A stretch of 64,000 nt of DNA, taken from the NCBI GenBank assembly GCA_965204295.1, contig OZ241973.1:620001-684000 (forward strand), in the 5' to 3' direction. The DNA is from JAWKWH01 sp965204295. GTDB taxonomy: Bacteria; Pseudomonadota; Alphaproteobacteria; Rhizobiales; Rhizobiaceae. The stretch's first letter is position 1. The number at the start of each line of letters is the position of its first letter. Under the pieces are notes generated by a model that saw nothing but the letters and a program-made list of their open reading frames with translations, was not told the origin of the DNA and ran no database searches. Made by a program: the position numbers and the translations under genes. Below, in pieces: positions 35,288 through 43,461 of the stretch.

Positions 35288-35773
35288 ATGACCATCCATA
35301 CTTCTCCGTACACCCGCCCGGCAGAGGGAACCAAGACCGGCCGTGTCTGGGAAATTGCGGATTCGATCGCAGCAAACACGGGGGCGAAGGCGAAGCGCTC
35401 CGATGTTATCGAGGCATATATCGCGGAGGGCGGGAACGGAAATACCGCTTCCACGCAATATCACCATTGGAGCCAATGGTGGGATCCAAACGCCGCAAAA
35501 CCCGAGCCCATGAAGCCGAAGTCCACTACATTCGATCTTCGTGTGGATTCGAACGGTCGAATACTGGTGCCGGCCGAAATACGCGTCGCCATGGATTTGA
35601 ATTCCGAAGGGCGGGCCGTTGCTCGCTTGATCGACGGCGAGTTGCGGATATTGTCTCCAAAGCGGGCGCTGAAGCGCGCTCGCGAACTGGTTCGCGCCAA
35701 CGTGCCCTCCGACAGAAGACTTGCTGACGAACTGATCGCCGAACGGCGTCAGCAAGCCGCGGGAGACGGTTAG
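35288..35773 (+). CDS. AbrB/MazE-type antitoxin with extra N-terminal domain
   Basis: A 161-aa protein. Residues about 80-130 form a SpoVT/AbrB swapped-hairpin DNA-binding domain (FDLRVDSNGRILVPAEIRVA). The N-terminal 65 residues (KTGRVWEIADSIAANTGAKA, then STQYHHWSQWWDP) look like a separate winged-helix-like domain, unusual for the 75-90 aa VapB/MazE antitoxins. The basic C-terminal tail probably wraps the toxin. ATG 35288 is preferred over ATG 35276 because GGAG at 35278-35281 gives it proper spacing. The PIN toxin starts 2 bp after its stop. Confidence 0.8.
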   Translation: MTIHTSPYTRPAEGTKTGRVWEIADSIAANTGAKAKRSDVIEAYIAEGGNGNTASTQYHHWSQWWDPNAAKPEPMKPKSTTFDLRVDSNGRILVPAEIRVAMDLNSEGRAVARLIDGELRILSPKRALKRARELVRANVPSDRRLADELIAERRQQAAGDG

Positions 35774-35775
35774 CA

Positions 35776-36159
35776 ATGTCCGTCGTTCTCGATGCTTCGG
35801 CGGTGCTGGCCCTGCTGAACGAAGAACCCGGCGGCGATGCGGTCGCCGAAGTAGTTGAAAACGCAAAGATCTGCACGGTCAATTCGGCGGAAGTCGGCGG
35901 CAAACTCATAGACGCCGGAATGAGTTCCGATGAAGCACGCGAGGCTGTCAAATTGTTGTCGTTGGATTCGGTCCCGTTCGACGACGAACTCGCGCATGCC
36001 ACCGCGGCCTTGCGCTCGGTGACAAAATCCAAGGGTTTGTCGTTGGGAGACCGCGCCTGTCTCGCCCTGGCCATCCGCGAAAACGCAGTCGCAGTGACGA
36101 CGGATCGCGTATGGGCGGAACTGGATATCGGTTGCGATATCCGGGTAATCCGCCCATGA
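35776..36159 (+). CDS. vapC: PIN-domain ribonuclease toxin (VapC-like)
   Basis: A 127-aa PIN-domain protein, expected to be a Mg-dependent RNase toxin. The four acidic site residues are visible: Asp near 6 (VVLDASAVLALL), Glu near 39 (NSAEVGGKL), Asp near 92 (LGDRACLALA) and Asp near 109 (TTDRVWAEL). It follows the AbrB-type antitoxin by 2 bp, forming a type II toxin-antitoxin operon that may stabilise the surrounding accessory segment. Confidence 0.92.
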   Translation: MSVVLDASAVLALLNEEPGGDAVAEVVENAKICTVNSAEVGGKLIDAGMSSDEAREAVKLLSLDSVPFDDELAHATAALRSVTKSKGLSLGDRACLALAIRENAVAVTTDRVWAELDIGCDIRVIRP

Positions 36160-36400
36160 CCGTCCTCGCCTCCTCCGTCTCCCCGGCATCGTAGCCTCGG
36201 GCCCCGCCCCTCCCGGTCGTCCTGACCGATTCGACGACCCCGGCGGTCGGCTCGTCATTGAGCCCGGCGGGAAGCCGCGCGGGCGGGCGCCGGGGTGACG
36301 ATGCGATCGTGAAACGGCTCTGACAGGCGGAGACGCCGGCCGTCGAGGTTGATCGCGGCGAACAGGCGGTGCTAGAGACGGCGGCGGGAAGGATGACGGT

Positions 36401-36871
36401 ATGAGAATTGGAATCGTTGCGATGATGGCGACCATGGCGGCATGTTCGACCCTGCCGGACGCGCGGGCGCAGCCCCACTGCGCGAACTGGAACAGCTATA
36501 GTTTCTTCAAGACGGCCGGCGCCGAGGATGTGCGCGCCTGCCTGCGGGCCAGGGCCGATCCCGACGCGCGGACCGAGAGCGGTTTAACTCCGCTGCACGT
36601 TGCTGCATTCATGGACCATGCCGCCGCGGTCGCGGCGCCGCTCAAGGCCGGAGCCGATTCCGGCGCACGGGGCAAGAAGTTTGGCGCCACCCCGCTGCAC
36701 GCTGCCGCGTTGTTCGGCCGTGTCGACGCGGTCGCCGTGCTGCTCAAGGCCGGAGCCGATCCAGGCGCGCGGGACAAGGATGGCTTAACCCTGTTCGATC
36801 TCATCCCGGAGGATTCGCCGCTGATCGGCACGCCGGTCTACCGGCGGCTGAACGACGCCAGCCGGAAATAA
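36401..36871 (+). CDS. Ankyrin-repeat lipoprotein
   Basis: A 156-aa protein with an N-terminal hydrophobic segment and a possible lipobox (TMAAC, Cys 15), so it may be a periplasmic lipoprotein. Two and a half ankyrin repeats follow (LTPLHVAAFMDHAAAVAAPL near 65, ATPLHAAALFGRVDAVAVLL near 98, GLTLFDLI near 130). Ankyrin repeats bind other proteins; the partner is unknown. Its 3' end is duplicated at 34154-34316, next to a decayed paralogue. Confidence 0.8.
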   Translation: MRIGIVAMMATMAACSTLPDARAQPHCANWNSYSFFKTAGAEDVRACLRARADPDARTESGLTPLHVAAFMDHAAAVAAPLKAGADSGARGKKFGATPLHAAALFGRVDAVAVLLKAGADPGARDKDGLTLFDLIPEDSPLIGTPVYRRLNDASRK

Positions 36872-36980
36872 CGGGCAAGGGCCGCGCATTCCGCTTTGAA
36901 CCTCGTCGGTGCAGCTTGTCAGCGGGTTTGAGAAAACTGAAAAAAGCGATTTTATTGCGCGGGATCGGTTTCAGGATATT
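36818..36980 (+). repeat. Direct repeat copy 2 (ankyrin 3' end and flank)
   Basis: The partner of the 34154-34316 repeat, spanning the last codons of the intact ankyrin gene and about 109 bp of its downstream flank. Identity breaks down after GATATT. Confidence 0.85.
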
Positions 36981-37205
36981 CTCGAAGGCTCTTTGAAAGC
37001 CATTCGAGCGCCCCTGACGACCGCGGGGCGGGCGGGGGAATTTTCGGAAAGCTTGCCGTTTCCGGCCGGGCGATGGGGCCTCCGCCCCCCGACCCATGGG
37101 TTCATCGTCCCCGTTCTTCCAATCGGATCGGGTCGGGGAAACAGCGATGACACACCCGTGATTTCACAGGCGCTCCGGCCGGCCAACGTCCGGGAGGAGC
37201 GCAAT

Positions 37206-38237
37206 TCACCGTTTTCGCGAAGCGCCGTGAAGGTCCGCTTGCGACGGCCGGTTTTTGCCCAACCACTGACTTGGACTGCTACCGGCGATCCGCAAAAACT
37301 CTCGGTTGAAGTTCGATTTGGTGTTGAAGCCCGAAGACAGCATCGCGGCCGTGACGCTCTCGCCCGCCATCAACGCGGCCTGCGCCGCCGCTATCCTTGC
37401 GCCGTTGACATAGCGTGAGACGTTTTCCCCGGTCTCCCGATTGATCGCGACCGACAGTGTCTTGGCGGGAACGCCGAGTTTTCGTGACAACCTCGCCAGC
37501 GTGAGATCGGGATCGAGATAGGGCCGGCGGTCCGCCATATAGGCCTGGACACGGCTCCATACCGCGTGCTCCGCGTCGCCGCCGGGGCGCGGCCGTTCGT
37601 CCTCAACCGGATCCTCCGTCCGCAGGTGGGTTGACAGGCCGACGACGCCGATCAGCAGCAGGTTTCCAATGGAAAAGAGGCTGACGATCCACGGTTGAAG
37701 ATCGCCCCGACCGATCGCGATCGTCGCGACGATCAACACATCGCTCAAAGCCGAGGCGATCAGCGCCACGCCGATCACCCGCCATATCCGGGAGGGCAGA
37801 TTGCCGTCTACAAGAAAGGCCTGTGGCTGCGCATCCGGTCCCTTGTTCGACTGTATCAGGATCGCAACGCCATAGACCACAAACGCGCCGGGCACAAAGA
37901 CATCGAGGAAACCGGGCGCGGCGATCAATGCCGCCGCGGCCGTCAAAGGCGTCAGAACATGCATCGAATCCGACATTCGCCATGGTCGCACCGCCGTCCA
38001 TCGGAACGCGCACCAGGCCATCGGCGGGATCAGAGTCGCCGTGATCGGTTGAACGGGCCGCATCCCCGGCGCCTGATAATGCTGCGCCAACGCGATGATC
38101 GCGGCCTGGACCGCGCAGACCGCCAACAAAATCTCAATGGGACCGAGTCGCCCGCGCACCGTCCACAGCCGGATGAACAGAAACAACAGGACGACGGCGC
38201 CGAAAACGGGGACGGGGACGGGGAAACTTGGCATCAT
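37206..38237 (-). CDS. Membrane-anchored AraC-family transcriptional regulator
   Basis: A 343-aa protein with about six or seven hydrophobic helices over residues 1-205 and a C-terminal AraC DNA-binding domain over 230-335 (LTLARLSRKLGVPAKTLSVA, then MLSSGFNTKSNFNREFLR and SPSQWLG). AraC proteins with an integral-membrane sensor are known but not characterised in detail. It is divergent from an exported alpha/beta hydrolase gene, with a perfect palindrome between them, so it probably controls that gene and itself. Confidence 0.9.
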   Translation of the reverse strand: MMPSFPVPVPVFGAVVLLFLFIRLWTVRGRLGPIEILLAVCAVQAAIIALAQHYQAPGMRPVQPITATLIPPMAWCAFRWTAVRPWRMSDSMHVLTPLTAAAALIAAPGFLDVFVPGAFVVYGVAILIQSNKGPDAQPQAFLVDGNLPSRIWRVIGVALIASALSDVLIVATIAIGRGDLQPWIVSLFSIGNLLLIGVVGLSTHLRTEDPVEDERPRPGGDAEHAVWSRVQAYMADRRPYLDPDLTLARLSRKLGVPAKTLSVAINRETGENVSRYVNGARIAAAQAALMAGESVTAAMLSSGFNTKSNFNREFLRIAGSSPSQWLGKNRPSQADLHGASRKR

Positions 38238-38292
38238 GATACCGCTTTGCGATCTCCGCGCCTTTTATAGTTCTAAAACCGGATCGTGACGA

Positions 38293-38310
38293 CCTGAAAC
38301 CGGTTTCAGG
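38293..38310. promoter_or_regulatory. Perfect 18-bp palindrome between the AraC-type gene and the hydrolase
   Basis: CCTGAAACCGGTTTCAGG is its own reverse complement and lies 55 bp from the regulator start and 63 bp from the hydrolase start. A dimeric-regulator operator is the simplest reading, although AraC proteins more often bind direct repeats. Confidence 0.55.
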
Positions 38311-38373
38311 ACGCCGGAGGCCCGTCATCGCTTTCATCAAGCGGGTGGCGAACTTGAGCAATGGAGAAGCCCG

Positions 38374-39387
38374 ATGAAAACGATTCTAACCGCAACGATG
38401 CTGATGACCGCCGCCTCACAGGCCGCCGCCGACCCCGCCGGTTTAAGATTGACCGGACTCGACATGCCCCACCACGGCAGCCGGGCGGGCGTGTCGATCT
38501 GGTATCCCAATGGCGGTGGCGGCGATAAGACCGTATTCGCGGAGAACCCGGTCTATGAAGGGGTCGAAGCGGCGATCGGGGCGGAGGCGCAAGACGGCGC
38601 GCACCCCGTTGTCCTGTTCAGCCATGGCCTGGGCGGGACAATCCGCGCGCAGGCATGGCTCGCGTCCGGTTTGGCCGACCGGGGCGCCATCGTCGTTTCG
38701 GTGAACCACGCGAAATCGACCTGGGGCGATTTCGACATGGCCGACGGCGTCAAGCACTGGACACGGGTCGCGGACCTGTCCGCGGCGCTCGATGCGCTGC
38801 TTGCCGATCCGGCGTTCGCGGGGCGCGTCGATACCTCTCGCATCATGGCGGCGGGTTTTTCCTATGGCGGCTGGACGGCGCTTTCGATGGGCGGCCTGAG
38901 AGGCAACCATGCGGGGATCGTCGAGACCTGCACGCGCTTTGTCGACACAATGAACGCGTGCGACCTTCTCTTGTCCGAGGATGTGGACATGCAGGGTCTC
39001 GATCCAACGGTTTGGAACGCGAACTACGCCGACGCCCGGATCACGCATGTGACGGCGATTGACCCGGGGTTTGTCTGGGGGCTGACGGCCGCCGACGCGG
39101 CGACACTTGTCCCCAACGTGCTTATGATCGGTTTGGGAGGGCCGGACGATCGCTCGAGCGCGACAAACTTCGACGAAAGCGGATTGGCGGATTATCTGCC
39201 GGATGCACGGTTCGTACGCATTGCCCCCGGCTTTCACTTTACGGCAATGCCCTTGTGCAAACCCGAGGGCGAAGCAATTCTGATCGAAGAAGAGGACGAT
39301 CCCGTCTGTACCGATCCGGCCGGCGCCGTTCGGTCAAGCGTACATGCGGAAATAATCGACGCGACGGCGGCGGAACTGGGCCTTTGA
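38374..39387 (+). CDS. Exported alpha/beta hydrolase (dienelactone-hydrolase/PAF-AH-like)
   Basis: A 337-aa protein with a signal peptide (about residues 1-19, ending SQAAA). The fold markers are an oxyanion segment VVLFSHGLGGT near 71, the nucleophile elbow GFSYGG near 166 and a C-terminal His in PGFHFTAM near 287, with an Asp probably in GPDD near 256. It resembles predicted dienelactone hydrolases in the periplasm; ester or lipid substrates are possible. It is divergent from the membrane AraC regulator. Confidence 0.85.
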   Translation: MKTILTATMLMTAASQAAADPAGLRLTGLDMPHHGSRAGVSIWYPNGGGGDKTVFAENPVYEGVEAAIGAEAQDGAHPVVLFSHGLGGTIRAQAWLASGLADRGAIVVSVNHAKSTWGDFDMADGVKHWTRVADLSAALDALLADPAFAGRVDTSRIMAAGFSYGGWTALSMGGLRGNHAGIVETCTRFVDTMNACDLLLSEDVDMQGLDPTVWNANYADARITHVTAIDPGFVWGLTAADAATLVPNVLMIGLGGPDDRSSATNFDESGLADYLPDARFVRIAPGFHFTAMPLCKPEGEAILIEEEDDPVCTDPAGAVRSSVHAEIIDATAAELGL

Positions 39388-39530
39388 ACAGAAGCTGTCG
39401 TTCGCCGGGAGTTCGCGAACGGCAGCCATATCCGCCGGTCGTTCGTCTGTTTGACCAAACGCTCCGTCAGTTCATATCCACCGGTTCCAACCAAGTCATG
39501 TTGACGGACTTCTGACCCAAAGCCGCACGG

Positions 39531-39664
39531 CTACGATTTGAATGAAGTCGGGATAGCCGCGGCGGTTTTATCGTAGCGCGTTGCAAGACGGCTTGAGCGA
39601 ATGGGAAATACGGGCGCATCAACGCGAACTGACGATCAGACAACCAAAACAAATCAGATATCAC
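39531..39664 (-). mobile_element. IS5-type transposase remnant with large internal deletion
   Basis: The minus strand begins ISDLFWLSDRQFALMRPYFP, the N-terminus of IS5/IS427-type transposases, then jumps to RYDKTAAAIPTSFKS and a stop, which resembles the RYDKTA block near the C-terminus of the same family. The central catalytic domain is gone, leaving a 134-bp mini-element. Confidence 0.7.
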
Positions 39665-39738
39665 AAACCTCCGGGTGTTTGCCTCCTTAAACCTCATTTG
39701 CATCAAACTGAAAAACCGTTAACCAATAGGCCCTGACC

Positions 39739-41094
39739 CTAGTCAACCGCCGCGACACTCTCCGGCCCATCAGCGAGCCGTTGCTGCTGCAGCCGTTCCA
39801 TTTGGGCCGTTTGGTGGATGCGTTCATCCTGAATGATCAGGGCGGTTTTTGACAGGCTTTCCGCGCTGGTGTTGCAGATTTCGACCAAACCCTTAAGGTC
39901 GCGTTCAAGGGCCAGCAACCCGCGCGCCAGCAGGTCCGCGGCATCCTGCGGGGTTTGCAACGGCTGGTCAACCGTCTCGCCAAGGGCCTGGCGGATGATC
40001 CCCAGCGCGGATGCAAAGGCGCCGAAATTTGCCCGATCCTCAATGGCGGTGACGTCGATCCGATCCCCGGTCTCCAGCTCTGCGGGGCTTTGTTCGAACA
40101 TGTCGATCGAGGCGCCGCCCAGACCCCCGATACCCAGCCAGAGATCTGACAAGTCAGAGGATCGGCTCGCACCACAGGTCAGTTGAATCTCGTTTAGCTT
40201 GTCGGAAATGAAGGTGTTTACCCCTCCAGAATCATCAGTAGTCCCCTCAACGCTTGTCGCAAAGGCAAAAAACATTTGTTCCGCGACATCGGCCAATCGG
40301 GCATATCCCCGCGCCGCTTCGATATTGTCCTCGTTAAGGCTCAGGCTGCCCTCAATACCAATCTGAAAAAGCTGGTCGCTGTCTATGCCGCTGCAAGTTT
40401 CATCGGCGGGCCGGTCACAAACCTCTGCTTGGCGGTTTTCGACGGCGGCGATCTGTTCCCCCGTCTCGCTAACGGCCATAAATTCGTCCAATATCTCAAA
40501 GGGAGATAGCATATCATCCGTCAAGAACCGCTGGCTTTCGCGACTTTTTTCCACCTCTCTTTGGATCGCCTCAATGCTACTCACCGACTCATTCAGAAAC
40601 GCCACGGTTTGCACCCGATTTTGTTGATCCAGCAGGGCGTTCTGCTCTTCCAGCCGTTTCACCTGCAAATATGCGACGGCGGCGGCGGCAATGGCCATCA
40701 GCGACAGGGCCAGCCCGATGATCATGATCATCGTCAGAATGGATTTCGTCAGGCGGGCCGCCAAGTCAGCCAATGGCCGCACCTGATTCCTCATGTCCCA
40801 CAGATCGGCAAAGGTGACGGCGCGGTCGCCGCCGTCCCGCAACATCTCCCCTAGCTTGCGGAAGATCTCCTCTAACGGCTTTGACAGTATCTCCTTTCGG
40901 TAATGTGCCCAATACCAGCGCATCGCCGCATATATGGCGACCGCGGCAGCCCCGGTGGCGCCAAAGATCAGCAGGCCGGTGACCACGTAAGTGTCGTTGT
41001 CATTAATAAAACGGGCAAAAGCGACCAGCAAAAGCAATGCGATAGCGGTGAAAAATGCGTAGATCGCGACGCTTTTTAATCCAATATTGTTCAT
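39739..41094 (-). CDS. Uncharacterised membrane protein with three helices and a large soluble tail
   Basis: A 451-aa protein not recognised as a family member. Two helices at about residues 8-28 and 38-60 are followed by a cytoplasmic loop (about 60-115), a third helix near 117-143 and a coiled-coil-like stretch (VKRLEEQNALLDQQNRVQ, then SSIEAIQREVEKS). The remaining 270 residues are acidic and presumably periplasmic, with four Cys that could form disulfides. It ends with another amphipathic helix rich in Gln. It is flanked by an IS5 remnant and the ArsR-type gene; no operon partner is evident. A sensor or scaffold role is a guess only. Confidence 0.7.
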   Translation of the reverse strand: MNNIGLKSVAIYAFFTAIALLLLVAFARFINDNDTYVVTGLLIFGATGAAAVAIYAAMRWYWAHYRKEILSKPLEEIFRKLGEMLRDGGDRAVTFADLWDMRNQVRPLADLAARLTKSILTMIMIIGLALSLMAIAAAAVAYLQVKRLEEQNALLDQQNRVQTVAFLNESVSSIEAIQREVEKSRESQRFLTDDMLSPFEILDEFMAVSETGEQIAAVENRQAEVCDRPADETCSGIDSDQLFQIGIEGSLSLNEDNIEAARGYARLADVAEQMFFAFATSVEGTTDDSGGVNTFISDKLNEIQLTCGASRSSDLSDLWLGIGGLGGASIDMFEQSPAELETGDRIDVTAIEDRANFGAFASALGIIRQALGETVDQPLQTPQDAADLLARGLLALERDLKGLVEICNTSAESLSKTALIIQDERIHQTAQMERLQQQRLADGPESVAAVD

Positions 41095-41121
41095 CGAAAA
41101 TCTCCCTTACCAGCCTGCCGT

Positions 41122-41835
41122 TCATTGAGTGTCAGCTTTGCGGAATTTGCTCGGCTCATCGGTAAAGAGCCGCCCAAACTCTCCGGCCCCATTCTTCGAG
41201 AACGTCACGACGCGAGTCTTCCGGTCGCGTTTCGCCCAGGCCAGTTCTTCAAAGCGACCGAGAAACGCTCGCCCCAGGCTTCCCGCCAGATGCGAACGGC
41301 GTTCGCTCCAGTCCAGGCACTCGCGGCACAGCGGGGCGCGGTTCCCGCGCAGCCTGTCGAGGTCGATGCCAAAGTCCGATGCAAACGCTTCGCCCGTCGA
41401 AGTCAGGGACAAGTCTTCACCCTGCAGGGTCAAATGCCGCCGAGTCATGAGGCTGTCAAACATCCGCGTGCCCATGTCGCCCGCCAGATGGTTGTAGCAG
41501 ACCCGCGCCTGACGCAATTCGGCATCCTTCGGCCCGGTCCTCCTTCGCAGGCGCCCCGCTCCGGCGGCTAACCCCATCAGGCCTTCCAGCACATGCGCCA
41601 CGTCGTCATTCGCCAACGCGCAATACTTGCGCCGTCCCTGCCTGCGGGGTCGCAGGAGGCCGCCTTCATCCAGTTTCGACAAGTGCCAGCTGGCCGTTTG
41701 GATCGTCACCCCGGCTTCCTCAGCGAGTTCGCTCACGGTCAACGCCTTGCCGCTCATCAGCGCGGTCAGCATGTTTGCGCGAGCAGGGTCGCCGATCAGT
41801 GCGGCGACATGAGAAATATCGGGGCCCTCTTTCAT
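41122..41835 (-). CDS. ArsR-type winged-helix regulator
   Basis: A 237-aa regulator: an ArsR-like winged helix over residues 1-95 (LIGDPARANMLTALMSGKAL, then TIQTASWHLSKLDEGGLLRP) and a longer C-terminal domain with paired Cys (CRECLDWSERR near 165). Larger ArsR proteins of this layout control small efflux or stress modules. It is divergent from the NIPSNAP/monooxygenase/EamA genes, and an inverted repeat lies 3 bp upstream of its start. Confidence 0.85.
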   Translation of the reverse strand: MKEGPDISHVAALIGDPARANMLTALMSGKALTVSELAEEAGVTIQTASWHLSKLDEGGLLRPRRQGRRKYCALANDDVAHVLEGLMGLAAGAGRLRRRTGPKDAELRQARVCYNHLAGDMGTRMFDSLMTRRHLTLQGEDLSLTSTGEAFASDFGIDLDRLRGNRAPLCRECLDWSERRSHLAGSLGRAFLGRFEELAWAKRDRKTRVVTFSKNGAGEFGRLFTDEPSKFRKADTQ

Positions 41836-41837
41836 GG

Positions 41838-41853
41838 TTCGATCATAATCGAA
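41838..41853. promoter_or_regulatory. Inverted repeat at the ArsR-type start
   Basis: TTCGAT (41838-41843) and ATCGAA (41848-41853) are perfect arms with a 4-bp spacer, TTCGATCATAATCGAA overall. Placement directly upstream of the regulator start, in the 74-bp divergent gap, suggests an autoregulatory operator. Confidence 0.55.
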
Positions 41854-41909
41854 GCATCAAGGCGTGGCAATCGCGTAGTCCGGCGCAAACACCATGAAAG
41901 GACTCTCCC

Positions 41910-42239
41910 ATGCTGACTTGCGTGATCCGCTACCACATCGACCCTGCGAAAAAGGCCCGATTCGAGGAGTATGCCCGCAACTGGGGACAAGCCATTCCGC
42001 GCTGCGGCGCTGATCTCATCGGCTATTTCGCCCCTCATGAAGGATCAAGCACGCTCGCCTACGGCATATACAACGTGGCGAGCCTTGCCGACTACGAGGC
42101 CTATCGCGCGAAGCTGGCCGCCGATCCGTTGGGACGTGAGAATTACGAGTTTGCGCAAAAGGAGAAATTCCTACTGCGCGAGGACCGGACCTTCCTCAAG
42201 CTCGCGTCGGCGCCGCATGGCAACGGTGGCGCGCAATGA
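41910..42239 (+). CDS. NIPSNAP-family protein
   Basis: A 109-aa ferredoxin-like dimeric alpha/beta-barrel protein of the NIPSNAP family, with IRYHIDPAKKARFEEYARNW at the start and YGIYNVASLADYEAYRAKL later. Function of bacterial members is unclear. It overlaps the next gene by 4 bp and is divergent from the ArsR-type regulator. Confidence 0.85.
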   Translation: MLTCVIRYHIDPAKKARFEEYARNWGQAIPRCGADLIGYFAPHEGSSTLAYGIYNVASLADYEAYRAKLAADPLGRENYEFAQKEKFLLREDRTFLKLASAPHGNGGAQ

Positions 42240-42580
42240 TTGCCGTTATTTTCGAGGTCGCACCGGCGGAGGGACGGAAATCGGACTATCTCGACATCGC
42301 GGCCGAGATGCGTCCGACGCTCGATCAAGTCGAGGGCTTCATCTCGGTCGAACGATTTCAGAGCCTGACCGATCCAAGGAAAATTCTGTCTCTGTCGTTT
42401 TTCGAGGACGAGGCGGCGATTGCGCGCTGGCGGAACCTGAGCGCGCATCGCGGCGCACAGAAGAAGGGCAGAGGCGGTATCTTTGACGATTACCGGCTGC
42501 GGATCGCGAGTGTCATCCGGGACTACGGCATGTTCGACCGTGAACAGGCGCCGGTTGACAGCCGAAAGGCGCACGCATGA
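42236..42580 (+). CDS. Antibiotic-biosynthesis-monooxygenase-like (ABM) protein
   Basis: A 114-aa dimeric alpha/beta-barrel protein of the ABM family (IAVIFEVAPAEGRKSDYLDI, then FISVERFQSLTDPRKILSLS). Family members act as cofactor-free monooxygenases or heme-handling proteins. Start and stop overlap its neighbours by ATGA, so the three genes form one operon. Confidence 0.87.
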   Translation: MIAVIFEVAPAEGRKSDYLDIAAEMRPTLDQVEGFISVERFQSLTDPRKILSLSFFEDEAAIARWRNLSAHRGAQKKGRGGIFDDYRLRIASVIRDYGMFDREQAPVDSRKAHA

Positions 42581-43461
42581 CTGCGCCGGGCCTTCGCACG
42601 GAACTGCCCCTGCTGGCGTTACTCGCGCTTCTTTGGGGCTCTTCCTACCTGTTCATCGAGGTCGCCGTCGCGGAAATCCCGCCGGTCACGCTGATCGCAC
42701 TGCGGGTGCTGGGAGCGGCGATCTTCCTGATTGCCGTCATGGGCGCACGCGCCGAAAAGCTCCCGCGCGATGGCCGGACGCGGCGGATGCTCTTCCTTCA
42801 GGCGATCTTCAATAGCATCGGAGCCTGGACGGTGCTGGCCTGGGGGCAGCAGTTCGTGGACTCCGGTCTTGCCGGCGTTCTTAACTCCACCTCTCCGATC
42901 TTCGTTTTCCTCATCACGGCTTTTGTAACGCGGCATGAGATGCTAGGAGGTCGCAAGCCGACGGGCGCCGCGCTCGGTATTCTTGGCGTTACGCTGATCG
43001 TTGGCGTGGACGCGCTGCGTGGGCTCGGCGATCAGGTTGCAGGGCAAATCGCCTGTCTGGTCGGCGCCGCACTCTATGCCGGCGCCGCCATCTACGGAAA
43101 GCGGTTCGGTCACATCAGCGCCCTCGCAACGGCAACGGGAACGATGATCTGGGCGTCAATCGTGCTCGTGCCGCTCGCGATCCTTGTGGATCAACCGTGG
43201 CATCTGGCGCCAAGCCTGACAGCCATCGCCGCGACAGCCGTCCTGTCAATCCTCTGCACCGGGATCGCCCTGCTGATCTACTTCCGCCTCGTGCGAACGC
43301 TTGGGTCAATGGGGGTCGCCAGCCAGAGCTACCTGCGGGCCGGAATTGGCGTGATCCTCGGGCTGGCATTTCTTGGGGAAACATTCACCCTTCCCGTCGC
43401 CTTCGGCCTTGCATCGGCAATCTTTGGCGTCGCCCTGATCAATTGGCCTGTCAGGCGGTGA
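42577..43461 (+). CDS. EamA-family (DMT) transporter
   Basis: A 294-aa membrane protein with about ten helices in two EamA repeats (LLALLWGSSYLFIEVAVAEI at the start; second repeat from about residue 148). DMT exporters usually expel metabolites, amino acids or drugs. It is coupled to the ABM gene by an ATGA overlap; with an ArsR-type regulator the module looks like a detoxification unit. Confidence 0.9.
   Translation: MTAPGLRTELPLLALLALLWGSSYLFIEVAVAEIPPVTLIALRVLGAAIFLIAVMGARAEKLPRDGRTRRMLFLQAIFNSIGAWTVLAWGQQFVDSGLAGVLNSTSPIFVFLITAFVTRHEMLGGRKPTGAALGILGVTLIVGVDALRGLGDQVAGQIACLVGAALYAGAAIYGKRFGHISALATATGTMIWASIVLVPLAILVDQPWHLAPSLTAIAATAVLSILCTGIALLIYFRLVRTLGSMGVASQSYLRAGIGVILGLAFLGETFTLPVAFGLASAIFGVALINWPVRR

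Noticed and set aside
36160..36400. Possible gene between the PIN toxin and ankyrin gene
   Set aside because: 241 bp of GC-rich sequence; a minus-strand peptide (LFAAINLDGRRLRLSEPF) looks protein-like but is too short and broken by stops to call.
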